A stretch of DNA of 64,000 bases. Origin: Mycobacterium sp. Aquia_216. Its GTDB lineage: Bacteria > Actinomycetota > Actinomycetes > Mycobacteriales > Mycobacteriaceae. The notes under the pieces were generated by a model. It saw only the letters and a list, made by a program, of their open reading frames with translations. It ran no database searches and had not been told where the DNA came from. The position numbers were made by a program, and so were the translations under genes. The stretch is from NCBI RefSeq assembly GCF_026723865.1, contig NZ_CP113529.1, positions 310,001-374,000 of the forward strand. The letters run 5' to 3'. Shown piece after piece: positions 10,999-21,253 of the stretch. How positions within the stretch are numbered: the stretch's first letter is position 1; every line of letters starts with the position of its first letter.

Positions 10999-12856
10999 TG
11001 ATGCCGTCCCGGTTGACCCCGGCGCCGGCCGGCGGGTTCTGGTAGACCACCCGGTGGGACTGGGAGCCGCCGGCATCGACGTCGGCGCCCTTGTCCAGCA
11101 CCCCGGTCCAGCCCAGCGCGCGTAACCGTGGTTCGGCGTCGGTCCAGAACATGCCGGTCAGGTCGGGCATCAGGAATTGATTGCCCTTGGACACCTGCAG
11201 CTCAACGATCGAATCCACCGGAACCGTCTGACCCTTGGGCGGATTGGTGCCGATCACCTCGCCGGCCGGCCGGGGGCTGTCCACCGGCGTCTGGGTGAGC
11301 TTGGTGAAGCCCCAGACCGTGAGGTTCTTGGTAGCGACGTCGACAGTCTGGCCGGCAACATCGGGGACCTGCTTGGTATCGGGTCCGGAACCGACGATCA
11401 GCGTGATCACGTTGGTGATCGCCGACGTCTGGTTCGCCGGCGGGTTGGTCCCGATCACCTTGCCCAGTAGCTCCGGGGTCGACGACGAGTTCGTCTGCTT
11501 GAACTTGGTGAACCCGGCGGCCTTCAACTTGCTCACCGCGTCGGAGTAACTCATCGAGGACACGTCGGGCACTTCGCGTTGTTCGGGTCCGGTCGAAACG
11601 TTGATCGTGATCTCGTCGCCGGCCGCGACCGACGCGTTGGCGCCGGGATCGGTGCTGATGACGTGGTCGGGCTGGATCGACGAGTCGGGCTTTTGCAGTG
11701 TGCGGGTCTTGAAGCCGCGATTCTGCAGGGCGGCGACGGCATCGGCGGAGACCTGGCCGCGCACGTCGGGCACTTGAACGTCGCGGGTGGAGCCGCCGAA
11801 CGTGTTGAACGCGATGACGACGACGATCGTCAGTACCGCCAGCACGGCGACCGCGACAACCCAGCGACCGACCGGACCGCCCATGCGATCGGGGTCGGCC
11901 TCGGTGAGGCGTTGACGAGGCAGCGGGTCGGTGCGCGGACCCCCGTGGTTCGGGCCGGTGGACGCCATCAGCGAGGTCCGCTCGGCATCGGTGAACACCT
12001 TGGGCGCTTCCGGGGCCTCACCGTTGTGCACGCGAACCAGGTCGGCGCGCATCTCTGCCGCGGTCTGATACCGGTTGTCCGGATTCTTGGCCAACGCCTT
12101 GAGTACGACGGCGTCGAGGTCCGCGGAGACGCCCGCGTGCCGCTTCGACGGAGGCACCGGGTCTTCGCGGACATGTTGGTAGGCAACCGAAACCGGCGAA
12201 TCTCCGGTGAAAGGCGGCTCCCCGGTGAGGATTTCGTAAAGGACACAGCCCAGCGAGTAGACATCCGAGCGGGCGTCGACCGAGTCGCCGCGGGCCTGCT
12301 CCGGCGAAAGATATTGCGCGGTCCCGATCACGGCGGCGGTCTGGGTGACGCTGTTGCCGCTGTCGGCGATCGCCCGCGCGATGCCGAAGTCCATCACCTT
12401 GACCGCATTGGTCGTGCTGATCATGATGTTTGCCGGCTTGACGTCGCGGTGGATGATGCCGGCTTGGTGGCTGAAGTTGAGAGCCTGACAGGCGTCGGCA
12501 ATGATCTCGATCGCGCGACGCGGCGGCAGGGGCCCGTCGTTATGCACGATGTCGCGCAGCGTTACGCCGTCGACATACTCCATGACGATGTAGGGCAGCG
12601 GGCCAGCGGGTGTGTCTGCCTCGCCGGTGTCGTAGACCGCGACGATGGCCGGGTGATTGAGCGCCGCGGCATTTTGCGCCTCGCGACGGAAGCGCAAATA
12701 GAAACTGGGGTCGCGCGCGAGATCGGCGCGCAGCACCTTCACCGCGACGTCGCGGTGCAAGCGGACGTCGCGGGCCAAGTGAACCTCGGACATGCCCCCG
12801 AAACCGAGGATGTCGCCGAGTTCGTAACGGTCGGACAGGTGTTGAGGGGTGGTCAT
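10976..12856 (-). CDS. pknB: Ser/Thr protein kinase PknB with PASTA domains
   Basis: 626 residues, identical in length to Mtb PknB. Kinase domain ~1-280: glycine loop [10 protein letters not shown]40 in VAVKVL, catalytic [11 protein letters not shown], and an activation loop [14 protein letters not shown] with the two threonines that are autophosphorylated in Mtb. A juxtamembrane linker precedes a single membrane helix ([18 protein letters not shown]), then four extracellular PASTA repeats (each starting with a VPDV/MPDL-type strand) that bind muropeptides. Essential regulator of growth and division. Its ATG overlaps the pknA stop (ATGA), so the two are translationally coupled. Confidence 0.98.
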   Translation of the reverse strand: MTTPQHLSDRYELGDILGFGGMSEVHLARDVRLHRDVAVKVLRADLARDPSFYLRFRREAQNAAALNHPAIVAVYDTGEADTPAGPLPYIVMEYVDGVTLRDIVHNDGPLPPRRAIEIIADACQALNFSHQAGIIHRDVKPANIMISTTNAVKVMDFGIARAIADSGNSVTQTAAVIGTAQYLSPEQARGDSVDARSDVYSLGCVLYEILTGEPPFTGDSPVSVAYQHVREDPVPPSKRHAGVSADLDAVVLKALAKNPDNRYQTAAEMRADLVRVHNGEAPEAPKVFTDAERTSLMASTGPNHGGPRTDPLPRQRLTEADPDRMGGPVGRWVVAVAVLAVLTIVVVIAFNTFGGSTRDVQVPDVRGQVSADAVAALQNRGFKTRTLQKPDSSIQPDHVISTDPGANASVAAGDEITINVSTGPEQREVPDVSSMSYSDAVSKLKAAGFTKFKQTNSSSTPELLGKVIGTNPPANQTSAITNVITLIVGSGPDTKQVPDVAGQTVDVATKNLTVWGFTKLTQTPVDSPRPAGEVIGTNPPKGQTVPVDSIVELQVSKGNQFLMPDLTGMFWTDAEPRLRALGWTGVLDKGADVDAGGSQSHRVVYQNPPAGAGVNRDGIITLKFGQ

Positions 12857-14187
12857 CGCGGTGTCTCGTGTCGGGCCGGCGACAGCCTGGGCGTCAAGGG
12901 GTTGGCCCAGCTCAGTTGGGGTGGCCTGCTGTGGAATCCAGAATTGCTTATCGCCGGGCGATCCGTCCAATCCAGTCGCAAACTCGGCGCGGAACCACTG
13001 GGCGTCTTGCTGGGCGGCGGGGGCCCGCTCGCCGGCGGTGTGCCGGTGTCGGTGACCGTCGGAGGCGGAGGCTGCTGCTGGTTGTCGCCCCGGGAATTGA
13101 TGACGATGAGGACCGCGATGATGATGGCGAGCGCCCCGAGCACCCCGGCGGCCCACAGCAGCGCGCGCTGTCCCGAGGAAAAGGTGCGACGAGCCGGCGG
13201 CTGACGGCGGCTGCCCGTCGACGATTGGGATCGGCGGGGCGCGGCAGCGCTGCGGGCACTGGCCGCGGGGGCCGACCTGGTCTGCGGGCTCGACGGAATG
13301 GCCGCCGGCGAAGCTCGCCCGGGCGGCGGTGACTGACTGGGACGGGGGGGACGCCGGCCCGCCCGCACCGCGGCCACGGCGTCGGCGAACGGTCCCCCGC
13401 TGCGATAGCGCATGCCGGGGTTCTTGACCAGCGTGATCTCGATGAGTTCGCGCACATTGGGCGGAAGCTCGGGAGGCAGCGGCGGCGGGGGCTCCTTGAT
13501 GTGCTTCATCGCCACCGTCAACGCGCCGTCCCCGGTGAATGGCCGCTTGCCCGAAACCACCTCGTAGCCAACAACTCCCAGGGAGTACACATCGCTGGAG
13601 GGGGTGGCGTCGTGGCCCAGCGCCTGTTCGGGCGCGATGTACTGGGCGGTGCCCATCACCATGCCGGTCTGGGTCACGGGCGCGGCGTCGACGGCTTTGG
13701 CGATACCGAAGTCGGTGATCTTCACCTGACCCGTCGGGGTGATCAAGATGTTGCCCGGCTTGACGTCGCGGTGCACCAGCCCGGCGGCGTGCGCAATCTG
13801 CAACGCGCGGCCCGTCTGCTCGAGCATGTCCAGCGCGTGGCGCAGCGACAGCCGGCCGGTGCGCTTGAGCACCGAGTTCAGCGGCTCGCCGTTGACCAGC
13901 TCCATCACCAGATAGGCGGTGCGCCCCTCGCCGTCCATCTGGCTCTCGCCGTAGTCGTGCACGGCCGCGATGCCGGGGTGGTTGAGCATCGCGGTGGTAC
14001 GCGCCTCGGCGCGGAACCGCTCAATGAACTCGGGGTCCTGGGAGAACTCCGCCTTGAGCACCTTGACCGCCACGCGCCGGCCGAGCCGGCTGTCCACCGC
14101 CTCCCACACTTGGCCCATGCCGCCGGTGGCGATGAGTCGCTGCAGCCGGTACCTGCCCGACAGCGTCACTCCAACGCGCGGGCTCAT
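12853..14187 (-). CDS. pknA: Ser/Thr protein kinase PknA
   Basis: 444 residues (Mtb 431). Kinase domain ~1-275 with [36 protein letters not shown] and activation-loop Thr in [15 protein letters not shown] Pro/Ser/Arg-rich linker, one membrane helix ([21 protein letters not shown]) and a Pro/Thr-rich extracellular tail of ~80 residues follow; there are no PASTA repeats. Start [15 protein letters not shown] at 14187 overlaps the pbpA stop by ATGA; the longer frame to 14337 is inside pbpA. Acts with PknB on peptidoglycan and division proteins. Confidence 0.97.
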   Translation of the reverse strand: MSPRVGVTLSGRYRLQRLIATGGMGQVWEAVDSRLGRRVAVKVLKAEFSQDPEFIERFRAEARTTAMLNHPGIAAVHDYGESQMDGEGRTAYLVMELVNGEPLNSVLKRTGRLSLRHALDMLEQTGRALQIAHAAGLVHRDVKPGNILITPTGQVKITDFGIAKAVDAAPVTQTGMVMGTAQYIAPEQALGHDATPSSDVYSLGVVGYEVVSGKRPFTGDGALTVAMKHIKEPPPPLPPELPPNVRELIEITLVKNPGMRYRSGGPFADAVAAVRAGRRPPRPSQSPPPGRASPAAIPSSPQTRSAPAASARSAAAPRRSQSSTGSRRQPPARRTFSSGQRALLWAAGVLGALAIIIAVLIVINSRGDNQQQPPPPTVTDTGTPPASGPPPPSKTPSGSAPSLRLDWTDRPAISNSGFHSRPPQLSWANPLTPRLSPARHETPR

Positions 14188-15659
14188 GGGCCCCCCTGCA
14201 ATGCGGCCTGGATGACGGCCCGCCCGATCGGCGCGGCGAGCGCACCACCGGTGGCAGAAAGTCGGTCGGCACCGTTCTCCACGAGCACCGCCACGGCAAC
14301 CTTCGGCGTTTGCGCCGGCGCGAACGCGATGTACCACGCGTGCGGTGGAGTGTTGCGCGGGTCGGCGCCATGCTCTGCGGTACCGGTCTTGGATGCGATC
14401 TGCACGCCGGGAATGGCCCCTTTCTGCTGCGCAGCCTTCTCGGCACCGACCATGAGCTCTGTCAGCTTAGCGGCGATCTGCGGCGATACCGCGCGCCGCT
14501 GCTGATAGGGCGCAGTCGTGCTGATGTTGGCCAAGTCGGGCCCTTTGAGGCTCTCGACCAGGTAGGGCTGCATCGTTACGCCGTCGTTCGCGATGGTCGC
14601 GGCGATCTCCGCGTTCTGCAGCGGAGTCAGCGCCACGTCCTTCTGCCCGATGCTAGACATCCCGAGAGCGGCGGCATCCGCGATTATTCCAACAGTCGAT
14701 TCGGCCACCTGCAGCGGAATCACGCTGGGGCTGCTGTCCAGGCCGAATGAATGCGCCATGCTGCGCAGCGCCTCGGCCCCGGTGAGGATGCCGAGCTGGA
14801 CGAATGCGGTGTTGCACGACTTCGCGAAGGCCTGGCTCAGCGACACGGTTGGTTGGTCGCCGCACGGCGTGCCGCCATAGTTCTCCAAGGTGGCCGTGCT
14901 GTTGGGCAGCGGGATGGTGGGTGCCGCCGTCAGCTGCTCATCCTCGGTAGCGCCGGATTGCAGCGCCGCCGCGGTGGTGATCACCTTGAATGTCGAGCCG
15001 GGTGGGTAGGTCTCCGAGATCGCGCGGTTGGTGAGCGGGTTGTCCGGGTCGTCGCGCAGCCGCTGCCACGCCTGCGCCTGCACCTCGGGATCGTGCGAGG
15101 ACAGCAGGTTCGGGTCATAGGACGGCGAGGACACCATGGCCAGGATTTTGCCGGTGGACGGTTCCAGGGCCACCACGGCGCCCTTGCACGGCCCGCCGCA
15201 ACCCTGCTGCATCGCATCCCAGGCGGCCTGTTGCATATGGGGGTTGATCGTGGTGTCGACATTGCCGCCACGGGGATCGCGGCCGGTGAAGAAGTCCGCC
15301 AGCCGGCGCCCGAACAGCCGCTCGTCGGAGCCGTTCAGCAGCGAATCCTCGGCCCGTTCCAGGCCGGAGCTGGAATACCGCAATGAGTAGAAACCGGTGA
15401 GCGGCGCGTACACCGCGGGGTTGGGGTACACCCGCAGAAAGCGGAACCGGCTGTCGGTGGCCACCGAGTAGGCCAGCAGCTGACCGCCCGCGATGATCTG
15501 CCCGCGCTGGCGCGAGTACTCGTCGAGCAGGACCCGCTGATTGCGCGGATCGGCCCGCAGCCCGTCGGCGGCGAAGACTTGCGTCATGGTGGCGTTGAGT
15601 AGCAGCAGGACGATCAACGCCATCACGGTCAGCGAGATCCGGCGGAGAGAGGCGTTCAT
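14184..15659 (-). CDS. pbpA: Penicillin-binding protein PbpA (class B transpeptidase)
   Basis: 491 residues, as in Mtb. An N-terminal membrane anchor ([18 protein letters not shown]) precedes the dimerisation and transpeptidase domains. Active-site motifs: SxxK in PPGSTFKVI, SxN as KSCNTAF, and KTG in [10 protein letters not shown]. It crosslinks peptidoglycan with the SEDS partner RodA, encoded directly upstream and overlapping by 4 bases; a phosphorylation target of PknB in Mtb. Confidence 0.97.
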   Translation of the reverse strand: MNASLRRISLTVMALIVLLLLNATMTQVFAADGLRADPRNQRVLLDEYSRQRGQIIAGGQLLAYSVATDSRFRFLRVYPNPAVYAPLTGFYSLRYSSSGLERAEDSLLNGSDERLFGRRLADFFTGRDPRGGNVDTTINPHMQQAAWDAMQQGCGGPCKGAVVALEPSTGKILAMVSSPSYDPNLLSSHDPEVQAQAWQRLRDDPDNPLTNRAISETYPPGSTFKVITTAAALQSGATEDEQLTAAPTIPLPNSTATLENYGGTPCGDQPTVSLSQAFAKSCNTAFVQLGILTGAEALRSMAHSFGLDSSPSVIPLQVAESTVGIIADAAALGMSSIGQKDVALTPLQNAEIAATIANDGVTMQPYLVESLKGPDLANISTTAPYQQRRAVSPQIAAKLTELMVGAEKAAQQKGAIPGVQIASKTGTAEHGADPRNTPPHAWYIAFAPAQTPKVAVAVLVENGADRLSATGGALAAPIGRAVIQAALQGGP

Positions 15660-17065
15660 ACGCGCTCAATCACCTCGGTGCCGGCCGCCGCGATCGGCGA
15701 CGTGTCGCCGGTGCGGGTTCGCAACGGGCGTCGGGCGCTATGCGAGATACGCGCCAGGATCGCCAACAGCACGTAGTTCGCCAGCAGCGAGGATCCGCCG
15801 TAGGACATCCACGGCGTGGTCAAACCCGTCAGCGGAATGAGCTGGGTGACGCCGCCGACGACGATGAACAGTTGGATTGCCAGCGTCGAGGCCAGACCTG
15901 CGGCCAGCAGCTTGCCGAAGCTGTCACGGGTGGCAATCGCCGTCCGAAGGCCCCGAACGATGACGATGGTGTACAGCATGAGAAGGGCCGCCAGACCCAC
16001 TAATCCAAGCTCTTCGCCGAAGGCGGCGATGATGAAGTCGGTCGACGCGGCCGGCACCGTGTCGGGCTGGCCGTTGCCCAGGCCGGTGCCGAAGATCCCC
16101 CCGGTAGCAAAGCTGAACAGCGACTGCACGATTTGGTAGCCGCTGCCGTCGGGGTCGGAGAACGGGTCCCACCACATCTGCACGCGAACCCGCACGTGCC
16201 CGAAGATGAAGTAGGCGGCCACACTTCCCGCGGCGAACAGCAGCAGTCCGATGACCACCCAACTGAAGCGTTGGGTGGCCAGGTAGACGACCACCAGGAA
16301 CGACGCGTAGAGCAGCAACGAAGTGCCGAGGTCTTTTTCGAAGACCATGACACCGATCGAGATCACCCACGCCGCCAACAGCGGTGCGAGATCTCGCGGT
16401 CGTGGCAGCGTCATCCCCATCAGGTGCTTGCCGACGCTCGTGAACAGACCGCGCTTGGCGACCAGCACGGCGGAGAAGAAGATCAGCAGCAGAATCTTGG
16501 AGAATTCGGCGGGCTGAATCGAGAAGCCCGGCAGGCGAATCCAGATCTTGGCGCCGTTCTGCTCGGACAGCGACGCCGGCAGAAAGGCGGGGACGGCTAA
16601 GAAGACCAGACCCGTGAGTCCAAAGATGTAACCGTAGCGCGCGAGCTGCCGGTGGTCTTTGAGGAAGGTGACCACGAGCGCGAACGCGGCGACGCTGACC
16701 AGAGTCCACAGCAACTGTTGGGTTGCGCTGGGGTGACGACGGCCGCTGAGCTCATTGCCGACCAGGTCGAGCCGGTGGATCATCACCAAGCCAAGTCCGT
16801 TGAGCAGCGCCACAATTGGTAGCAGCAGCGGGTCGGTGTAAGGAGCAAAGCGCCGGATGGCCAGGTGCGCGCCGCCGAAGACAGCCAGAAAGGCCAGCCC
16901 GTAGCTGGCCAGGCCCCAGCGCAGGCCGCGCTCCTGGTTGGCATCGACGATCAGCAGTGCGGCCACGGTGATTACCGCGGCGAAGCACAACAACAGCAGC
17001 TCGGAGTTGCGGCGAGTACGCAGCGGCGGCGTGACGGCGACCGGTGGTTGGACCTGCGTGGTCAT
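15656..17065 (-). CDS. rodA: SEDS peptidoglycan polymerase RodA
   Basis: 469 residues, as in Mtb. At least ten membrane helices, with SEDS signatures FEKDLGTSLL, a polar loop containing SDPDGSGYQIVQS, and the terminal GGSSLLANYVLLAIL. Polymerises lipid II into glycan strands for elongation and works with a class B PBP (PbpA). Overlaps pstP upstream and pbpA downstream by ATGA. Confidence 0.97.
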   Translation of the reverse strand: MTTQVQPPVAVTPPLRTRRNSELLLLCFAAVITVAALLIVDANQERGLRWGLASYGLAFLAVFGGAHLAIRRFAPYTDPLLLPIVALLNGLGLVMIHRLDLVGNELSGRRHPSATQQLLWTLVSVAAFALVVTFLKDHRQLARYGYIFGLTGLVFLAVPAFLPASLSEQNGAKIWIRLPGFSIQPAEFSKILLLIFFSAVLVAKRGLFTSVGKHLMGMTLPRPRDLAPLLAAWVISIGVMVFEKDLGTSLLLYASFLVVVYLATQRFSWVVIGLLLFAAGSVAAYFIFGHVRVRVQMWWDPFSDPDGSGYQIVQSLFSFATGGIFGTGLGNGQPDTVPAASTDFIIAAFGEELGLVGLAALLMLYTIVIVRGLRTAIATRDSFGKLLAAGLASTLAIQLFIVVGGVTQLIPLTGLTTPWMSYGGSSLLANYVLLAILARISHSARRPLRTRTGDTSPIAAAGTEVIERV

Positions 17066-18579
17066 GCAGCCGCCCGGCAGTCGATGCCCGGCTGGGGTGG
17101 GGGTGGCGGGAGCGCAGTCACCGTCTGGGTGGTGGTCGGCGGCGGCGTGGTCGCGGGCGCCGCAGGAGGGGCGCTTGCGGGGGCGGTGCTTAAAGCCGTG
17201 CTGTTGGGTGGGGTACCGCTGGAAGGGGCGGGGGGCGCTGTGGCACTCGGCGGTGTCGTCCCGCTGGTCACCGGTGTCGGTGACCCCGGCGGCGAGGTCG
17301 CCCGGGGCGGCGGGCAGGGGGGCAGGAGGTTGTTGGCGGACAATTCCTTCAACTGCGCTTCGGCCTCATCGAGGGTCCCGGCCGGAAGCCCGGCCAACAC
17401 TTGCGCGCGTGCGGCCGGGCGTAGGTCCTGCAATTGCATCAGCCGGCAGTCCAGGTGACCGCCGGATTGACTGAGGCCGATGATCGATAGGTCGTTGCGG
17501 GCGTTGAGACAGCCCACCAAATAGGGTTCGTGCAGGGACATGCCGAGTAGTGACCCTTGAATTCCCCGCATGATCGACACCATGCCGTCGTATTCGGTGA
17601 CGTAGTAGTTGCTCCGGATGATGGCTCGCCCGATCGCCAGACCCGTGAGTGCCAGCAGTACCACCAGCGTGACGACGATAAACATCCGCCGCCACGCCCA
17701 CTTAGGCTTGCTGGCCGGCTCCTCTTGTGGCACAACGCGTTTGGCAGCCCCCTTGCGGGGGCCGATCGCGGACGCCCGGCCGGCAGAGGTGTTCGGCAGG
17801 GTCGTCAGCTGGTCGTCTTCACCGGATACCGCGCCGGCAAGAATCGGCTGGGTCTGGCCGTAGTCGTAGTCGACGACATCGGCGACCACCACCGTCACGT
17901 TGTCGGGGCCGCCGCCGCGCAGCGCCAATTCGATGAGGCGATAAGCGCTTTCGGCAACGTCGGGAATCTGCAGGGCCTCGGCAATGGTCTCGTCACTGAC
18001 CGGATCGGACAGCCCGTCCGAGCAGAGCAGGTAGCGATCACCGGCGCGCGCTTCGCGCATGGTCAACGTGGGCTCGACCTCATGGCCGGTCAGCGCCCGC
18101 ATGATCAGCGATCGCTGCGGATGGCTGTGTGCCTCTTCCTTGGTGATGCGTCCTTCGTCAACCAGGGTTTGGACGAAGGTGTCGTCCTTGGTGATCTGGG
18201 TGAGCTCGCCGTCGCGCAACATGTAGCCGCGTGAGTCGCCGATGTGCACCAACCCAAGTCGGTTGCCCGCGAACAGGATTGCGGTCAGCGTGGTGCCCAT
18301 TCCCTCGAGGTCGGGCTCCATCTCCACTTGAGCGGCGATCGCCGAGTTGCCGGAGCGCACCGCGGCATCGAGCTTGGCAAGAAGGTCGCCGCCGGGTTCG
18401 TCATCATCAAGGTGTGCCAACGCGGCGATCACCAACTGGGACGCGACCTCACCGGCCGCGTGACCGCCCATGCCATCGGCCAGGGCCAGAAGTCGAGCGC
18501 CGGCATAGACCGAGTCTTCGTTGTTGGCGCGCACCAGGCCGCGATCGCTGCGGGCGGCATATCGCAGAACCAGACTCAC
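17062..18579 (-). CDS. pstP: PP2C-family Ser/Thr phosphatase PstP
   Basis: 505 residues. Cytosolic PPM domain ~1-240 with metal-binding motifs SDRGLVRANNEDS, LALADGMGGHAAGE, GDSRGYMLRDG and CSDGLSDPV/GGGPDNVTV. A membrane helix (MFIVVTLVVLLALTGLAIG) and an extracellular domain of ~180 residues with a Pro/Thr/Ala-rich end follow. The only PP2C phosphatase expected in mycobacteria; it dephosphorylates PknA/PknB and their substrates. Overlaps fhaB and rodA by 4 bases each. Confidence 0.97.
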   Translation of the reverse strand: MSLVLRYAARSDRGLVRANNEDSVYAGARLLALADGMGGHAAGEVASQLVIAALAHLDDDEPGGDLLAKLDAAVRSGNSAIAAQVEMEPDLEGMGTTLTAILFAGNRLGLVHIGDSRGYMLRDGELTQITKDDTFVQTLVDEGRITKEEAHSHPQRSLIMRALTGHEVEPTLTMREARAGDRYLLCSDGLSDPVSDETIAEALQIPDVAESAYRLIELALRGGGPDNVTVVVADVVDYDYGQTQPILAGAVSGEDDQLTTLPNTSAGRASAIGPRKGAAKRVVPQEEPASKPKWAWRRMFIVVTLVVLLALTGLAIGRAIIRSNYYVTEYDGMVSIMRGIQGSLLGMSLHEPYLVGCLNARNDLSIIGLSQSGGHLDCRLMQLQDLRPAARAQVLAGLPAGTLDEAEAQLKELSANNLLPPCPPPRATSPPGSPTPVTSGTTPPSATAPPAPSSGTPPNSTALSTAPASAPPAAPATTPPPTTTQTVTALPPPPPQPGIDCRAAA

Positions 18580-19043
18580 GGGCGCAACTCGATTGCCGTC
18601 TTGCCGATCCGAATCGGCGCTCCGATTGGAACTCGTACCGCAGTCGTCACCTTCGCCCTGTCAAGGTAAGTGCCGTTGGTCGATCCTAGATCCTCGACGT
18701 ACCATTCGGAGCCGCGCTGGGACAGCCGGGCGTGCCGCGTCGAGGCGTAATCGTCGGTCAGCACCAGCGTCGAGTCGTCGGCGCGTCCGATCAACACTGG
18801 TTGTCCGCTGAGCGTGATGCGTGCACCTGCCAACGCCCCTTCGGTTACCACCAGATAACGGGCGGCATGACGACGCTGACGGGACGGCAGCAACGTGCCG
18901 CGCAACACCAAACCGCGGCGCACCATGACCGCACCGGTTGGTGCGTAGATGTCAGTCTTCAAGATCCGAAGAACGGACCAAATGAACACCCATAACAGCA
19001 TTAAAAAACCGGCGCGCGTCAGCTGCAGTACCAGTCCCTGCAT
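18576..19043 (-). CDS. fhaB: FHA-domain protein FhaB (FipA)
   Basis: 155 residues, as in Mtb. One N-terminal membrane helix (TRAGFLMLLWVFIWSVLRIL), then a C-terminal FHA domain with the phosphothreonine-binding signature LIGRADDSTLVL, STRHARLS and GSTNGTYLD. Reads PknA/PknB phosphorylation and links FtsZ to FtsQ in Mtb. First gene of the overlapping run down to pknB. Confidence 0.96.
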   Translation of the reverse strand: MQGLVLQLTRAGFLMLLWVFIWSVLRILKTDIYAPTGAVMVRRGLVLRGTLLPSRQRRHAARYLVVTEGALAGARITLSGQPVLIGRADDSTLVLTDDYASTRHARLSQRGSEWYVEDLGSTNGTYLDRAKVTTAVRVPIGAPIRIGKTAIELRP

Positions 19044-19151
19044 CTGGCGTCCTTTCCGTCCTGGCGCCGCACCTCATGAAACCAAGCAACGTCACGATAC
19101 TTGGAGGGCGGTCGACGCGGGGCGAAGCACGGCAGCTTATGCCCGGTGCGT

Positions 19152-20789
19152 TCAGTGGATCCGAACGATGATCTCCGAGTGGCCCAAACGGATGACGTCT
19201 CCATCGGCCAACTGCCACTCCTGTACCGGCGCGTTGTTCACGGTCGTGCCGTTGGTGGAGTTGAGGTCGGACAGCAGCGCGACCTGGCCATCCCAGCGGA
19301 TTTCCAAGTGACGGCGTGACACACCGGTGTCGGGCAACCGGAACTGGGCATCTTGTCCGCGTCCGACGATGTTGGAGCCTTCGCGCAGTTGGTAGGTCCG
19401 GCCGCTGCCGTCGTCGAGCTGCAGCGTGACCGCCGCTCCGGCCGATCCATAACCGCCCTGCCCGTAACCGCCGTAGCCGCCACCGGCCTGCTCGCCGTAG
19501 CCGGCCCCGGCCGGCTGGCCGTACTCGCCTTGCTGGCCGTACTCGTAGTCGCGATGGGCCGTCTCGGGGTATCCACCGCCGGGCCCTGGACCATACCCAC
19601 CGGCCGGGACGTTTTCGGCGTACTGCGTGTAGTCCCCCCCGCCGTATTCCTGCTGGGCGCCGTAACCCTGAACGCCGTGCTGGTAACCCTGGTCGTATCC
19701 GGGGCCTTGCTCGGGGTAGGACGGCCGTTGCTGTTCGGGTGCGCCCGGGGGCGCATAGCCGGCCTCCTCGGGACGAGCCGGCCCGCGACCGTAATCGCCG
19801 TAGCCGCCGTAACCCTGCGGGCCACCGCCCGGCTGGCCGTAGCCGCCACCCTGGCGGTAGCCCTGGTCGTAACCCTGCCCGCCCTGGTCGTAGCCCGGCT
19901 GTCCGGCTTGGTCGTAGCCTTGGCCACCGTAGCCGCCACCGGCGGGCGGACGCTGCTCATACGACGGCGGGTAGCCGCCCTGCCCCTGATCGGGGTAGCC
20001 GCCGCGACCCTGATCCGGGTAGCCGCCCGGGCCCGGGTACCCGCCCGGCGGGGGATAGCCGGCCTGATCGGGGTAGCCGCCGCGCGGGTCTGGGTAGCCG
20101 CCCTGCTCGGGGTACCCGCCATGCTCGGGGTGGCGAGGCGGCGGGTAGCCGCCCTGGGGTGGGTAGCCGCCTTGCTCCGGCGGAAGTCCCGCGCGAGGGT
20201 CGGGTCCACCCTGCGGGTCCTGGGCGCCGCGCTGGTCATCTTGCGGACGCCCGTACCGCTCGTCGTAATACTCGTCGCCGGGACGCCCCTGCCCCTGACC
20301 GCGGTAGCTCGAGTTGTCAGTCATTGGTGCTGCTCCTGGTTCTGCGCTGAACGCCTGATTTGATTGTGGCCGGGCGGGATCGCTGACCGGCGGGCGGGGC
20401 TCGACATCGGGGTTGACAGCACCGCGGGCGCGAAACTGTCCGGTATGCAGGTTCGGCAACTGCTCGAACCGAACAACGACATCACCATACGTTTCCCACC
20501 CCTGTTCATGGATATAGTCGGCCAGGTATCTACCGAAAGCGCTCGACGTGAGATCCGGATCGGTGCCCACCTTCTCGAAGTCGTGCACACCGAGGGTAAT
20601 GACGTATTCGTTGGGCGCCAAAAGGTGATTTCCCTGGAGCGGCCGCAGGCCGTCCTCGGCTTCGCGGCGCAATAGCGCCTCGACCTCTTGGGGGACAATC
20701 GAGCCCCCAAACATTCGCGCAAACGCATCGCCGACGGTTGACTCGAGCTTGCGTTCGAGCCGCGCAGCGAGCCCCCTTTGGCTACCCAT
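19152..20789 (-). CDS. fhaA: FHA-domain protein FhaA
   Basis: 545 residues (Mtb 527). N-terminal DUF3662 domain (~1-125, GSQRGLAARLERKLES ... VPQEVEALLRREAEDG), a long low-complexity linker (~150-440) made of GGYP, PDQG, PxGGY and GYDQG repeats rich in Gly, Tyr, Pro and Gln, and a C-terminal FHA domain (NIVGRGQDAQFRLPD, VSRRHLEIRW, STNGTTVN). Family knowledge: binds phosphorylated MviN/MurJ and the PknB juxtamembrane region and affects polar peptidoglycan synthesis. The gene is 108 bases upstream of fhaB on the same strand. The linker is longer and more repetitive than I recall in Mtb. Confidence 0.95.
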   Translation of the reverse strand: MGSQRGLAARLERKLESTVGDAFARMFGGSIVPQEVEALLRREAEDGLRPLQGNHLLAPNEYVITLGVHDFEKVGTDPDLTSSAFGRYLADYIHEQGWETYGDVVVRFEQLPNLHTGQFRARGAVNPDVEPRPPVSDPARPQSNQAFSAEPGAAPMTDNSSYRGQGQGRPGDEYYDERYGRPQDDQRGAQDPQGGPDPRAGLPPEQGGYPPQGGYPPPRHPEHGGYPEQGGYPDPRGGYPDQAGYPPPGGYPGPGGYPDQGRGGYPDQGQGGYPPSYEQRPPAGGGYGGQGYDQAGQPGYDQGGQGYDQGYRQGGGYGQPGGGPQGYGGYGDYGRGPARPEEAGYAPPGAPEQQRPSYPEQGPGYDQGYQHGVQGYGAQQEYGGGDYTQYAENVPAGGYGPGPGGGYPETAHRDYEYGQQGEYGQPAGAGYGEQAGGGYGGYGQGGYGSAGAAVTLQLDDGSGRTYQLREGSNIVGRGQDAQFRLPDTGVSRRHLEIRWDGQVALLSDLNSTNGTTVNNAPVQEWQLADGDVIRLGHSEIIVRIH

Positions 20790-21045
20790 GCTTCAGCGCT
20801 CGCCCGCACTTGTCGCGGTATGTCGCCGGCGCAAGGCAAACGACTCGCCCGCGTGTCGTATCACTCATGCATGGTATCGGGACCCGGCGACGCTGCGTCA
20901 CCAGGAGAATTGTGAGAATCGCGTCCATGCTGGTCAACGCCGGTTCCGACGCGGAGCGGCCGGGTACCGAACAGGCTCGTGCGGTCACCGGCGCGGTTAG
21001 GGCGAACGGCCACTACAGTGATATGGTCCATCGGTTGTTTTCCCC

Positions 21046-21131
21046 GGGCGAGTGGCGGAATGGCAGACGCGCTGGCTTCAGGTGCCAGTGTCCTTCGGGA
21101 CGTGGGGGTTCAAGTCCCCCTTCGCCCACCA
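21046..21131 (+). tRNA. leuT: tRNA-Leu (CAG), CCA encoded
   Basis: Class II tRNA. Acceptor GGGCGAG pairs with TTCGCCC (one G-T), discriminator A at 21128 and CCA at 21129-21131. Anticodon arm CTGGC-TTCAGGT-GCCAG has anticodon CAG, the variable arm is GTCCTTCGGGAC, and the T-arm GGGGG TTCAAGT CCCCC. A possible -10 TACAGT is at 21014-21019. Confidence 0.97.
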
Positions 21132-21157
21132 CGAGCGGTTCGGTGAACCGCAGCCGC

Positions 21158-21192
21158 AAAGGCCACGAACTCTACGAGGGGTCGTGGCCTTT
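21158..21192 (+). terminator. Hairpin terminator after tRNA-Leu
   Basis: A perfect 11-bp inverted repeat (AAAGGCCACGA / TCGTGGCCTTT) with a 13-base loop starts 27 bases after the tRNA 3' end and ends in TTTCC. It fits an intrinsic terminator with a short T tract. Confidence 0.75.
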
Positions 21193-21253
21193 CCTAATAG
21201 CCATCCCCGGGACCGGGATTGGGCATGGTCGGCGACGGTGATTAACTGCAATC

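Noticed and set aside
21046..21131. tRNA-Leu as a phage or island attachment site
   Set aside because: No integrase nearby and no duplicated tRNA 3' end downstream was found by eye.
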